NCBI GenBank assembly: GCA_016787525.1
Contig: JAEUUP010000127.1
Span: 1-64,000 of the forward strand
DNA: 64,000 bases
From: Saprospiraceae bacterium
GTDB taxonomy: Bacteria; Bacteroidota; Bacteroidia; Chitinophagales; Saprospiraceae
Direction: 5' to 3'
Part shown: in pieces, positions 27,687 through 36,986 of the stretch
How positions within the stretch are numbered: the first letter of the stretch is position 1
Layout of the letters: each line of letters starts with the position of its first letter
Position numbers and translations under genes: made by a program
The notes under the pieces: model-generated
Database searches by the model: none
Seen by the model: the letters and a program-made list of their open reading frames with translations, nothing else
Told to the model about the DNA's origin: nothing

Positions 27687-27728
27687 AAAAAACGTCGTCG
27701 AAGTTCAGAACCTCGACGACGTTGTATT
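27687..27728. terminator. Terminator between CRISPR array and hppA
   Basis: AACGTCGTCGA pairs with TCGACGACGTT. The T-run on the minus strand (TTTTTTATTCC) suits hppA. A 9-mer copy (27668-27676) lies between it and the last repeat. Confidence 0.8.
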
Positions 27729-27747
27729 TCTCACGAACAAGCCGTTT

Positions 27748-30006
27748 TTATTTCGTGATATGGTAAGTCAGACCGTCTTGTTTAGCGGGTTGTTGCAACA
27801 TTTTTTGTTCGTTGCGTTGTTCGCCGATACCAGAAGGGGCTGCTTTCTTGAACTTTTGACCCAAAATGGGGGCAATTGCCAAACCAATCAGACAAGACAA
27901 TTTAATCAAGATGTTCATTGATGGACCAGATGTATCTTTGAATGGGTCGCCCACTGTGTCGCCTGTTACAGCCGCTTTGTGTGGGTCAGAACCTTTGTAG
28001 TACATCTCGCCGTTGATGCTCACACCTTTCTCGAAAGATTTTTTAGCATTGTCCCATGCACCACCTGCATTTGATTGGAAAATAGCCCAAAGCACGCCCG
28101 ATACGGTAACGCCAGCCATATAACCACCCAAGGCTTCTGGTCCCATGACGAAACCCACGATAAGCGGTGTGATGATGGTGATAGCACCTGGCATCATCAT
28201 TTCGCGCAAAGCAGCTTGGGTTGAGATAGCCACGCATTTTGCGTACTCTGGTTTACCTGTGCCTTCCAAGATGCCCGGAATTTCACGGAATTGGCGACGT
28301 ACTTCGTTTACCATGTCCATCGCTGCACGACCAACGGCATTCATCGCAAAAGCGGAGAACACAACTGGAATCATACCACCCAAGAACAAAGCCGCCAAAA
28401 CGTCCGCTTTAAAGATATTAATACCATTGATACCTGTAAACTTCACATAAGCCGCAAACAAAGCTAAAGCTGTCAAAGCCGCAGAAGCAATCGCGAAACC
28501 TTTACCAATCGCTGCTGTTGTGTTACCCACTGAGTCTAAAACGTCTGTGCGCTCACGCACTTCTTTTGGCAATTCTGACATTTCAGCAATACCACCTGCG
28601 TTGTCGGCAATAGGACCGAATGCGTCAATCGCCAATTGCATCGCTGTTGTTGCCATCATTGCAGAAGCCGCAATCGCTACACCGTAGAAACCAGCCAATG
28701 AATAAGCCGCCCAAATTGCACCTGAGAAAAGGATGATAGGATAAGCTGTTGAAATCATACCGACACCCAAGCCTGCGATGATGTTTGTTGCCGCACCCGT
28801 GCCTGAACGTTGGATGATGTCGTCAACAGGTTTTTTACCCATACCTGTATAGTATTCCGTAATCATTGAAATCAATGTACCTACGCCCAAACCGACTAAG
28901 ATGGCATAGAAAAGGTTCATCGAACTCACTGTTTTCACACCTTCGCCAAAGAATGTCATTTGCATATTCGCTGGCAACATTGTCGTTACCATGAAATAAC
29001 AAGCCACACCTGTCAAAATGATTGAAATCCAGTTGCCTTTGTTCAAAGCACCTTGAACCGCATCGAGAGACAACTCATTGTCACCCACTTTAACGAACCA
29101 TGTACCGATAATAGAGAAGATGATACCCAAACCCGCAATTAAAATAGGCAAAAGGATAGGGCCCATACCACCGAATTGGCTACTCATCTCAGGGCTTCCC
29201 AAATTGTCTTTGATGAGGTAGTTGCCCAAAACCATAGAAGCCAAAACAGTTGCGACATAAGAGCCGAATAAGTCAGCACCCATACCCGCTACGTCACCCA
29301 CGTTGTCGCCCACGTTGTCGGCGATAGTAGCTGGGTTACGTGGGTCATCTTCTGGGATCCCTGCTTCGACTTTACCAACGAGGTCAGCACCTACGTCCGC
29401 CGCTTTAGTATAAATACCACCACCCACACGAGCGAACAAAGCGATAGACTCCGCACCGAGTGAGAAACCTGCCAATACTTCGAGTGTTTTCTCCATCTCA
29501 TGAACGAACCCCTCAGTACCAGGATTAGAAAACATGAACTGATATGTGAAAGCCAAGAACAAAAAGGCTAAACCAAACACAGCCAAACCAGCTACACCCA
29601 AGCCCATCACCGTGCCACCACGGAAGGATACTTGAAGCCCTTTTGACAAGCTCGAACGAGCCGCTTGTGTTGTGCGCACATTGGCTTTCGTTGCAATGCG
29701 CATACCTAAGTTACCTGCAATAGCTGAAAACACAGCCCCAATCACAAACGCTGCAACGATAAGCAAACTTGAGTTTTCAACCATCTGTGATTGAATGCCC
29801 AAAAGTGCGCCCGCTACAACCACAAACACACCTAAGACACGATACTCTGCATTCAAGAATGCCAAAGCTCCATCGGCAATGGCAGAAGCAATGCCTTGCA
29901 TTTTTTCATTTCCTGCATCTTGTTTACTGACCCAACCCCATAGGTATGCCATGTAAGCCAAACCGACAAGACCAAAGAAGGGTAAGATGTAAATTAAATT
30001 CTCCAT
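27748..30006 (-). CDS. hppA: Membrane-bound K+-dependent ion-pumping pyrophosphatase
   Basis: A 752-residue polytopic membrane protein of about 16 helices. The catalytic core is complete: GGGIYTKAADVGADLVGKVE, EDDPRNPATIADNVGDNVGDVAGMGADLFGS, and the C-terminal KKSFEKG and HKAAVTGDTVGDPFKDTSGPS. It hydrolyses pyrophosphate and pumps Na+ and/or H+ out of the cytoplasm. The motif GNTTAAIGKG has Ala where K+-independent enzymes carry Lys, so K+ dependence is predicted; this class often pumps Na+. The C-terminal tail of about 40 residues after IAPILG is long. Single gene with a promoter just upstream and a terminator downstream. The antisense 9-mer encodes TEG in an exposed loop. Confidence 0.96.
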   Translation of the reverse strand: MENLIYILPFFGLVGLAYMAYLWGWVSKQDAGNEKMQGIASAIADGALAFLNAEYRVLGVFVVVAGALLGIQSQMVENSSLLIVAAFVIGAVFSAIAGNLGMRIATKANVRTTQAARSSLSKGLQVSFRGGTVMGLGVAGLAVFGLAFLFLAFTYQFMFSNPGTEGFVHEMEKTLEVLAGFSLGAESIALFARVGGGIYTKAADVGADLVGKVEAGIPEDDPRNPATIADNVGDNVGDVAGMGADLFGSYVATVLASMVLGNYLIKDNLGSPEMSSQFGGMGPILLPILIAGLGIIFSIIGTWFVKVGDNELSLDAVQGALNKGNWISIILTGVACYFMVTTMLPANMQMTFFGEGVKTVSSMNLFYAILVGLGVGTLISMITEYYTGMGKKPVDDIIQRSGTGAATNIIAGLGVGMISTAYPIILFSGAIWAAYSLAGFYGVAIAASAMMATTAMQLAIDAFGPIADNAGGIAEMSELPKEVRERTDVLDSVGNTTAAIGKGFAIASAALTALALFAAYVKFTGINGINIFKADVLAALFLGGMIPVVFSAFAMNAVGRAAMDMVNEVRRQFREIPGILEGTGKPEYAKCVAISTQAALREMMMPGAITIITPLIVGFVMGPEALGGYMAGVTVSGVLWAIFQSNAGGAWDNAKKSFEKGVSINGEMYYKGSDPHKAAVTGDTVGDPFKDTSGPSMNILIKLSCLIGLAIAPILGQKFKKAAPSGIGEQRNEQKMLQQPAKQDGLTYHITK

Positions 30007-30397
30007 TTTTCTCTTCGAGTTAGTTTTTCAAAAAAAAAGTGAACAAATATAGGTTTCTATATACTTTCAAAAAGTGGCACAAAACTAAACGCAAATCGTT
30101 GTTTTACAAAGCTAATTTGCATTTTTTAATGCTTTAAAATTCTGAAAACCCTTGCTTTTGTCTTTTGTGGAAAGGATAAGAAGATGAGGTGAGATTTTTG
30201 AAAAAAAGAGCATTCTTATATTTGCCCAGCTCTTTGTCTGAAAAGCAAATCGTGGAATGGCGGTCGAGAGGTAATAAAAAAGGCAAAGCCACACATGCTC
30301 AATAGAGGAAGCCTCCATTTTGAGTCTGTATGCTACTGAATTTGAATGACACTTGAGCATTTTATAGCGTTGCCTATTTTAATGGATGAACGTGCGA
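30007..30397. other. Intergenic region upstream of hppA
   Basis: Contains the hppA promoter near its left end. An 82-codon frame on the minus strand (30112-30360) has no recognisable domain, start signal or codon bias and I do not call it. Nothing else is visible. Confidence 0.5.
30044..30071 (-). promoter_or_regulatory. hppA promoter
   Basis: On the minus strand TATATTTG spans 30051-30044 and TTTG spans 30071-30068, 16 bp apart. The start codon lies 38 bp downstream of the -7 element. Confidence 0.55.
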
Positions 30398-30871
30398 TTA
30401 GTTCACACCGCCGGGTATCTGTTCAACCCATGCTTCCATATTCAATTTGACGACACTTGGCACGCCATTGGTCGTAACGGTGATGGTGGGTTTCTGAGGG
30501 CCTACTTTGTTTTTAGCTGTGTATTTGACTGAAATCTTACCTTTCCCACCTGGAACAATGGGCGCAACGGGTGGTGTTGGCACTGTACAACCACATGAAC
30601 CTTTGGCATTGATGATGACCAAATCTTTTTCACCGATATTCGTAAATTCAAACGTTTTTTCGATAACAGCATCTTCTTTGATAGTGCCTAAATTTAAAGT
30701 CATGTTATCAAACTTTATTTTAGCCGCTCTGACGGGCGTTATTTTCTTGGCAGACGTGGCAACAGATTTAGCAGCTATTTTAGGTTTAGAAACACCCACT
30801 TGAGAGACCCCCTCAGTATGGACGATTAAAGTGAAGATTAAAAAAGAGAGGGTGAGCTTGACAGACTTCAT
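30398..30871 (-). CDS. DUF1573 exported protein
   Basis: A 157-residue protein with signal peptide MKSVKLTLSFLIFTLIVHTEGVSQ and one DUF1573 domain: FDNMTLNLGTIKEDAVIEKTFEFTNIGEKDLVI, the conserved GSCGCTVPTPPVAPIVPGGKG and ISVKYTAKNKVGPQKPTITVTTNG. This is an Ig-like (ASPM/Hydin-type) fold common in Bacteroidota periplasmic or secreted proteins; function unknown. The Cys-Gly-Cys pair could bind metal or heme-like ligands, which is speculation. The gene stands alone, convergent to nothing, divergent from the mutase gene at 31168. The antisense 9-mer encodes TEG in the signal peptide. Confidence 0.85.
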   Translation of the reverse strand: MKSVKLTLSFLIFTLIVHTEGVSQVGVSKPKIAAKSVATSAKKITPVRAAKIKFDNMTLNLGTIKEDAVIEKTFEFTNIGEKDLVIINAKGSCGCTVPTPPVAPIVPGGKGKISVKYTAKNKVGPQKPTITVTTNGVPSVVKLNMEAWVEQIPGGVN

Positions 30872-31167
30872 GTTCGACGTTTTAACTTTTATAAAATAAG
30901 AGTAAAAGTAATAAATGGATTATATTCAGCGAATAACGAATTAGTTACATTTTTAATTATTTGTGTTTTCATGCATTATGTGTCCTCTCAAACGGTGTGT
31001 AATTTACAGAAAAGTGGTGAATATTTATGCCTGTTTTGGCTAAAAATATATAATTTTGAGACTTCTTTTATTTGGTACGGTCACACAACTGCTTTATTAC
31101 GAAATCAAACAGCATTAAGTTTAAGTTTATAATCAAAAATTCATTCACTTAATTTATCAAATCACCA

Positions 31168-32289
31168 ATGTCAGTACCAAACACAAGCCTATTTGCAGAG
31201 TTTTCACCTGTTTCTAAAAGCGATTGGCTCGCTAAAATCGAAAAAGACCTCAAAGGTCGTCCGTTAGCAGAGCTTCATTGGTCATTAGAAGACCCCCTCA
31301 GTATTGAGCCATTTTTGCACGCCGATGATTTTGCAGAGTCACCCTCGCCCATTCTCGACCAACGTTCAGCTAATACGTGGTCAATTGGCGAAGATGTCAT
31401 CGTTTCAGACATTCAAGCAGCCAACAAACAAGTTTTAGCAGCTCTCATGGCTGGTGTAAATGCACCTCGCTTCGTTTTCGACGATTATATAACGGATAAC
31501 CAATTGTCTAAGTTATTAGAAGGTATCGAATTAGACTATATTACTTCTCATTTTCAAGAAAAAACAGAAAACCGTTCGCCATTGAGTTTTTTGAAAAGCC
31601 TGAAAACTGTTGCTGGCGACAAAGCTATGGACATAAAGGGTGCTATCCACTACGACCCTTTTGCCGATGGTCGCCACGATGTCAAAGCCGCTACCGAAGC
31701 TGTCAGTTGGGCAGCTGATAATTTACCGAATTTTACTGTTATGACAGTCAATGCTGAACGTTTCTATCAAAATACTGAGGGGGTCGTTTCTGAGTTAGCC
31801 AATGCTTTGTCGGCAGGAGAAAATTACTTGAAACGATTGATAGACAATGGTATGAGTGCTGAAATATTACAAAATCGGATAGCTTTCCGCTTTCAAGTGG
31901 GGCATTCGTATTTTGTTCAGATTGCCAAACTGCGTGCGTTCAAATTATTGTGGGCGAATGTTTTATCAGCTTATGATGTTGCCCCGACAGTACCCACCAT
32001 TTTTGCTGTTACGTCACCGATTCAAACAACCGAAGATGTGCATACGCATAAGATAAAAGCCACAACCGAAGCCATGAGTGCCGTCATTGCAGGCGTTGAG
32101 ACACTGACCGTCTCTGCCAGTGAAGCCTCTGATTTTGGTCGGCGCATCGCACGCAATGTCCAACATCTGTTGTCTATGGAATCGTATCTCGACAAAGTGG
32201 CTGACCCTTCTGCGGGTTCGTACTACATCGAAAAGATGACCGAGCAACTGGCAGAAGCGGCTTGGTCGGCATTTCAAAAACTGAATTAA
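31168..32289 (+). CDS. mutA: Methylmalonyl-CoA mutase small subunit, C-terminally short
   Basis: A 373-residue protein related to the small (beta) subunit of methylmalonyl-CoA mutase: FSPVSKSDWLAKIEKDLKGRPLAELHW at the start, then the TIM-barrel region with TSPIQTTEDVHTHKIKATTEAMSAVIAGVETLTV and DPSAGSYYIEKMTEQLAEAAWSAFQ at the end. Known family members continue past this helix for at least some 70 residues, and often with a B12-like domain; this one stops at AFQKLN, and the next gene begins 3 nt later. The catalytic large subunit MutB is not in the window. Either the protein is a truncated remnant or a short variant still paired with a distant MutB. Two 9-mer copies encode PLS and TEG. Confidence 0.8.
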   Translation: MSVPNTSLFAEFSPVSKSDWLAKIEKDLKGRPLAELHWSLEDPLSIEPFLHADDFAESPSPILDQRSANTWSIGEDVIVSDIQAANKQVLAALMAGVNAPRFVFDDYITDNQLSKLLEGIELDYITSHFQEKTENRSPLSFLKSLKTVAGDKAMDIKGAIHYDPFADGRHDVKAATEAVSWAADNLPNFTVMTVNAERFYQNTEGVVSELANALSAGENYLKRLIDNGMSAEILQNRIAFRFQVGHSYFVQIAKLRAFKLLWANVLSAYDVAPTVPTIFAVTSPIQTTEDVHTHKIKATTEAMSAVIAGVETLTVSASEASDFGRRIARNVQHLLSMESYLDKVADPSAGSYYIEKMTEQLAEAAWSAFQKLN

Positions 32290-32292
32290 CCT

Positions 32293-34557
32293 GTGTTCAA
32301 TCCTCGTCTCAAAGTTTTTGGTATTCGCCACCACGGGTCTGGTTCGGCGCGCTCACTTCTGATGGCACTCGAAGCGTGGCAACCCGATGCGCTACTCATC
32401 GAAGCACCCGCCGATGCCGAAAAACTGATACAACACGTTGCCAATGAGAAACTAAAACCACCTGTGGCAGCCTTAGTCTATAATCCCAAGGATTTGCAGC
32501 AAGCGTCTTATTTCCCTTTTGCCGAGTTTTCGCCTGAATGGCAAGCTATGAAGTGGGGCTTGAAAAAAAAAGCAGCCGTGAATTTTATGGATTTGCCCAT
32601 GAGTCTCAATTTTGGGTTGAAAAATCCTGATTCACCCAATTTTACATTACCGCTTTTTACTGAGGGGGGGAGTTTAGATACAGAAAATAAAAAAATCATC
32701 AACGATCCCATGCGTTTTTTAGCAGAGTTGGCAGGCTATAGCGATAGTGAACGTTGGTGGGAGCAGACTTTTGAACAAACAGAAAACCCTATTGAGGTCT
32801 TTGACACCATTCTCGATATGATAACGGCGTTGCGCAGTGAATTGAATCGAGCCGAAACCAATGAAACACTCCTTCGCGAAGCTCATATGCGGCAAATCAT
32901 TCGCAAAACGCTGAAAACCAATGCCCAACGAATTGCCATCGTCTGTGGGGCATGGCACGCGCCTATTTTAGCTCAAGTTGGTATTTACAAAGAAAAAACC
33001 GATACCGACCTACTCAAAAAACTCACTAAAACGACCACCGAAGCCACTTGGATGGCGTGGAGTTACGAGCGTTTGGCACGTGACAGTGGTTACGGTGCAG
33101 GCATCAGTAGTCCTGCATGGTACGAGTTGTTGTTCACCAAAAGAGAACAGGCTGCCATAAGGTGGGTGACGCGGGCTGCGCGATTGTTGCGCCGCAAAGA
33201 CTTATCGGCTTCGGCAGCGCATACGGTCGAGGCCGTCAAATTGGCAGAAATGCTTGCCATACTGAGGGGTCAAGACATCGCAGGTTTGGACGAATTGGAG
33301 GAAGCTGTAAAAACGGTGATGTGCAACGGCGCAGAAGCACCATTGACTTTGATTAGACGAAAATTAGTCATTGGCGATGTGGTTGGCAAAGTGCCACCTG
33401 AGATTCCGCAAGTGCCGTTGCAACGCGATTTTGAAGCGGCTGTGAAAACAGCTCGTTTGACCAAAGAATACAGCACATCAGAAGCCGTCACTAAGGAATT
33501 GGATTTGCGCAAGCCCAATCAGCTTTATGCCAGTCATTTGTTGCATCGTTTGTCGTTGCTTAGTATTCCGTGGGGAAAACCTATGAAAGGCTCGCGTTAC
33601 AAACAAGGCTCGTTCAAAGAAACGTGGAAATTGCATTGGCGACCCGACTACATGATTCGCCTCATCGAAGCGGCGCAATGGGGCAACCGCATCGAACAAG
33701 CCGCCACGACATATGTTCAAAGGCAAGCAGAAACCTTGGATAAACTGTCCTCACTAACTCTTTTGGTAGAAAAAACCTTGGATGCTGATTTGCCCAAAGC
33801 CTTGCCTTCGCTTATCCGACGGATGCAAGAATTGGCGGCTTTGACCGAAGATGTGGTGGTGTTGATGGAAGCTTTGCCCCCGCTTGTCAGTATTTTGAAA
33901 TATGGGAATGTGCGTGGTACGGATGCTACAGCCGTTCAGTTTGTGGTGCAACAAATATTGCCACGTATTTTTATTGGTTTGCCACCTGCTTGTCTCAATA
34001 CGGACGACGATGCAACGGCATTGATATTCAATCACATACAGAACACGCATCGCGCCGTCAATCTACTCGCACAGCCCGAATATACTGAGAGGTGGCTCAA
34101 CAGTCTGCGGTTGATGGTGGATATACCGCAAGTGCATGGCAAATTGCGCGGCAATTGTACACGCATTTTATTCGATAAATCCATGCTCAATATCGCGCAA
34201 ACGGCTGTCAAAATGCGTTACGCTCTTGCTCCCAGCAACGATGCAACACAATCGGCTGCTTGGCTCGAAGGTTTTTTATATGGTAGTGGTTTGTTGTTGA
34301 TTCATCATCCAAATCTCTGGCATGTTCTCGACGAATGGGTGGTCGAGACGGATTTATCGCGGTTGGAATATCTGTTGCCTTTGTTGCGACGCACGTTTTC
34401 AGCATTTTCTAAATCTGAAAAGTCTAAATTGTTCGCCTTAGCGCATCAAACGCCCACGGAAAAGTTAGTCACATTACCGACCCCTCAGTATGCGTACGAT
34501 GAGCAACGAGCAGCAGGTGTTTTAGCGACTGTACTGAGGTCTATTTCAAAAGTTTAG
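32293..34557 (+). CDS. DUF5682 family protein
   Basis: A 754-residue soluble protein starting at GTG with the DUF5682 signature VFGIRHHGSGSARSLLMALEAWQPDALLIEAPADAEKL, a later VCGAWHAP motif, and a helical C-terminal half. In other genomes DUF5682 proteins are encoded with a MoxR-type AAA+ ATPase, a VWA-domain protein and a SWIM zinc-finger protein, thought to act together; none of these is adjacent here. It begins 3 nt after the shortened mutA-like gene and its end overlaps the convergent GNAT gene by 4 nt. Function unknown. Several 9-mer copies encode TEG, LRG and PQY. Confidence 0.75.
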   Translation: MFNPRLKVFGIRHHGSGSARSLLMALEAWQPDALLIEAPADAEKLIQHVANEKLKPPVAALVYNPKDLQQASYFPFAEFSPEWQAMKWGLKKKAAVNFMDLPMSLNFGLKNPDSPNFTLPLFTEGGSLDTENKKIINDPMRFLAELAGYSDSERWWEQTFEQTENPIEVFDTILDMITALRSELNRAETNETLLREAHMRQIIRKTLKTNAQRIAIVCGAWHAPILAQVGIYKEKTDTDLLKKLTKTTTEATWMAWSYERLARDSGYGAGISSPAWYELLFTKREQAAIRWVTRAARLLRRKDLSASAAHTVEAVKLAEMLAILRGQDIAGLDELEEAVKTVMCNGAEAPLTLIRRKLVIGDVVGKVPPEIPQVPLQRDFEAAVKTARLTKEYSTSEAVTKELDLRKPNQLYASHLLHRLSLLSIPWGKPMKGSRYKQGSFKETWKLHWRPDYMIRLIEAAQWGNRIEQAATTYVQRQAETLDKLSSLTLLVEKTLDADLPKALPSLIRRMQELAALTEDVVVLMEALPPLVSILKYGNVRGTDATAVQFVVQQILPRIFIGLPPACLNTDDDATALIFNHIQNTHRAVNLLAQPEYTERWLNSLRLMVDIPQVHGKLRGNCTRILFDKSMLNIAQTAVKMRYALAPSNDATQSAAWLEGFLYGSGLLLIHHPNLWHVLDEWVVETDLSRLEYLLPLLRRTFSAFSKSEKSKLFALAHQTPTEKLVTLPTPQYAYDEQRAAGVLATVLRSISKV

Positions 34558-35036
34558 ACTATCAGACGATACGTTATTTTGTGGTCGCCTTGTGCATAGT
34601 AATGAGGCAATTTGCTCATTTTTTTACAACCACATTGTAGATAGAATTGATGTGTGGGTGCATAGAGTGGGCGCGATGATGTTTCTATCCAAATTTGTCC
34701 ACCGCCTTGTTGAGCGACATAGACTTTGACCTCATTCATCAGAACTAAACCTATGCCCTTTCTCTTGTACGCCTCATGGACGACAATCCAATATAAATCG
34801 AAGCTGTTGGTGGTGCCCGATATTTTCCCGAAGCAGATGAAAGCCACAGGTATGGCATCTATTTCGTAGATATTGAAGATGTAACCACTGAGTTTTTCAC
34901 CTTTGAGGAGGTTTTCTTCTACCAATTCGAGCGCAATAGCCACTTCTTCTTCGTTAAAAAAATTGGTGGATACGACAATTTCTTTAATACTGTCAAGGTC
35001 TTCTGCCCGCAATTGTCTTCTAATTCGATGAGTCAT
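34554..35036 (-). CDS. GNAT family N-acetyltransferase
   Basis: A 160-residue acetyltransferase. Motif A is seen as LYWIVVHEAYKRKGIGLVLMNEVKVY (Q/R-x-x-G-x-G/A in the form RKGIGL) and the C-terminal part IWIETSSRPLYAPTHQFYLQCGCKKMSKLPHYY follows the fold. It transfers an acetyl (or other acyl) group from CoA to an amine. The start ATG overlaps the end of the preceding ATP-grasp gene by 4 nt, so it is the last gene of a tightly coupled four-gene operon and probably modifies the product of the two ligases. Confidence 0.88.
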   Translation of the reverse strand: MTHRIRRQLRAEDLDSIKEIVVSTNFFNEEEVAIALELVEENLLKGEKLSGYIFNIYEIDAIPVAFICFGKISGTTNSFDLYWIVVHEAYKRKGIGLVLMNEVKVYVAQQGGGQIWIETSSRPLYAPTHQFYLQCGCKKMSKLPHYYAQGDHKITYRLIV

Positions 35037-36001
35037 TGGTTCAAATCACTTAAAATTCTTTGTATCATTTCGATATACGAATAACCAGCCTGTTGCACGG
35101 CTGCTGCAAAACCACTATCGGCTGAAATACAAGGATTGGCGTTGATTTCTAAAATATAGATACTATCGTGTTCATCTATCCGAAAGTCAATGCGAGCATA
35201 GCCTTTGAGGTCAAAAACCTGCCAGACTTTTTCACATATTTGCGTAAGAGCTTGTTTCAGATGTGGTTTGTCTTCTAAAGTACCAAAGGAGCGGATTGTA
35301 TTTTTGTAACCCGCACTTGTTTCGTTCCATTTTGCATCATAATCCAAAATCTTAGGTTTATCAGCGAAATAAGGCAAAAACTCAATTTCAGCCATGGGTA
35401 GTATGTCAACTTTGCCATCGTTGACAAGCAGACTGAGATTAAATTCACGGCCATCAATGTATTCTTCGATAAAATACTGAGGGGGTGGTAGACGGCGTAT
35501 TTTTTCCACTTTCAGAGTCTCCGAAATGTTGAAAACGGCTGACGCATCAATACCAATTGAAGCATCTTCGCGCTTGGGTTTGACGATATAGGTTTTCGTA
35601 GGGTCGAGTGTGTCCAAAGATTTAAGGTCAAAAAAATCGGCTGTGGGCAAGTCGTGCAATCGCAAGAGTTTCTTAGTCAATACTTTATCAGCTGTAAGGA
35701 ACAATGCCTCTAAAGGATTGCCTGTGTAAGCTATGCGGTGAGCAGTCAGAATGGCTGGAGCAAAATAGAGCAATTCTCCCTTTCCCCAAATGTCTTCAAC
35801 CAATGAAAAAACAATATCGGGTTGTGCCGCAGCGACTTTCTCGAAATCAGTCTTGAGGTTGTCTCCAAGTTCAAGGCAAATAACCTCATAGCCTAAAGCC
35901 AAACAGGCAGTCAGTACCAAATCTCGTTGCTCCAACACATCTACTACGTCGGGTAAGTCACTTTTTACTTCATTGGTCAATATCACAATGGTTTGATTCA
36001 T
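35033..36001 (-). CDS. ATP-grasp ligase (D-Ala-D-Ala ligase-like), copy B
   Basis: A 322-residue ATP-grasp enzyme. Visible are KVLTKKLLRLHDLPTADFF (substrate/ATP entry helix), YIVKPKREDASIGIDASAV (ATP loop), EEYIDGREFNLSLLVN (hinge) and RIDFRIDEHDSIYILEINANPCISADSGF (Mg2+ and phosphate ligands, N of INANPC). It resembles D-alanine--D-alanine ligases but lacks a peptidoglycan gene context, so it more likely joins other amino acids or hydroxy acids. It overlaps its neighbours by 4 nt on both sides (ATGA type). One 9-mer copy lies at 35476-35484. Confidence 0.88.
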   Translation of the reverse strand: MNQTIVILTNEVKSDLPDVVDVLEQRDLVLTACLALGYEVICLELGDNLKTDFEKVAAAQPDIVFSLVEDIWGKGELLYFAPAILTAHRIAYTGNPLEALFLTADKVLTKKLLRLHDLPTADFFDLKSLDTLDPTKTYIVKPKREDASIGIDASAVFNISETLKVEKIRRLPPPQYFIEEYIDGREFNLSLLVNDGKVDILPMAEIEFLPYFADKPKILDYDAKWNETSAGYKNTIRSFGTLEDKPHLKQALTQICEKVWQVFDLKGYARIDFRIDEHDSIYILEINANPCISADSGFAAAVQQAGYSYIEMIQRILSDLNQ

Positions 36002-36975
36002 ATACCGAAATGTCTTTTCGTGGCTGATTCTAAAATGGTTTCAATGACTTTTTGATAAGAGAGACCATTCATCCTACAAAGAATGGGCATGTACGAACTT
36101 GTTGGGTGTAAACCAGCCAAAGGATTCATCTCTATAAAACTCAGATTGCCGTGTCGGTCAATCTTAGCATCCATTCGACCACCATCGTAACAGTTCAGAG
36201 CGCGCCAACTTTTCAGTGCCATGTCTTTGCACGCTTCCAAAATATCGCCTTCAACAGCAACCAAGTTCATAATGCTTTCCCAAATGTCTTTATTTTCTAA
36301 AGACAGCAACACATCTTGGCCGTTTGTAAAAACGCATTCCATAGCTCCTGCCACAAACGCATCTGCCCCAGTACCTAATATGCCAACTGTAAACTCACGT
36401 CCAGGCAAGTATTCTTCTACCAAAACAGCCTGATTGAATGTTTTGAGCAAACGCCGACACACGATTTCCAGCTCTTCGGGTGTTTCTATCTTCGATGCCG
36501 TATCCACACCTTTACCTGTGCCTTCCGAAATGGGTTTGGCAAACAGAGGGAATACCAAATCTATCTGAGCAATATCTTCTTCCCGATAAACAACATGAAA
36601 AGCAGCCGTATTGACACCTGCATCTCTGACAATCTGTTTCGCGAAAGCCTTGTTCAGAGTCAACGCCATCGTCACAGCATCTGAAAATACGTAGGGAATG
36701 CGATAAGCATCGAGCAATGCAGGTACTAAAGATTCACGACCACCGCCGTACAACCCCTCAGTAATATTGAACACCATATCCCATGTGTCGCCTTTTAGGA
36801 GGCGTGCCATGAGGTGACGCGCATGACCAATTCGTTCTGTCTGATGTCCTGCTTTTTGAATGGCTTGTTCGATACCTTCGATGGTAGATTCGTCATCAAA
36901 TTCTGCCGTTTCTTCCAAAGAATAACCCTCAGCGAGGTAGTCTGTTCTCAAATCGTAGGTAAGTCCAATGGTCAT
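35998..36975 (-). CDS. ATP-grasp ligase (D-Ala-D-Ala ligase-like), copy A
   Basis: A 325-residue ATP-grasp enzyme starting MTIGLTYDLRTDYLAEGYS. ATP-site elements are FAKPISEGTGKGVDTASKI, VEEYLPGREFTVGILGTG and GGRMDAKIDRHGNLSFIEMNPLAGLHPTSS. It is paralogous to the next gene in fold but diverged, which suggests two successive ATP-dependent condensations, followed by acetylation through the GNAT enzyme. It lies 11 bp after a cold-shock protein gene in the same operon. The antisense 9-mer (36754-36762) encodes TEG in the segment NITEGLYGGG, a stretch conserved in this family. Confidence 0.88.
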   Translation of the reverse strand: MTIGLTYDLRTDYLAEGYSLEETAEFDDESTIEGIEQAIQKAGHQTERIGHARHLMARLLKGDTWDMVFNITEGLYGGGRESLVPALLDAYRIPYVFSDAVTMALTLNKAFAKQIVRDAGVNTAAFHVVYREEDIAQIDLVFPLFAKPISEGTGKGVDTASKIETPEELEIVCRRLLKTFNQAVLVEEYLPGREFTVGILGTGADAFVAGAMECVFTNGQDVLLSLENKDIWESIMNLVAVEGDILEACKDMALKSWRALNCYDGGRMDAKIDRHGNLSFIEMNPLAGLHPTSSYMPILCRMNGLSYQKVIETILESATKRHFGI

Positions 36976-36986
36976 AGTGTTGTGGA

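Noticed and set aside
27507-27758. Open frame over the end of the CRISPR array
   Set aside because: It is made of repeat and spacer sequence plus a terminator; the residues simply translate the repeat.
30112-30360. 82-codon frame on the minus strand upstream of hppA
   Set aside because: No start signal, domain or plausible composition; probably chance in AT-rich intergenic DNA.
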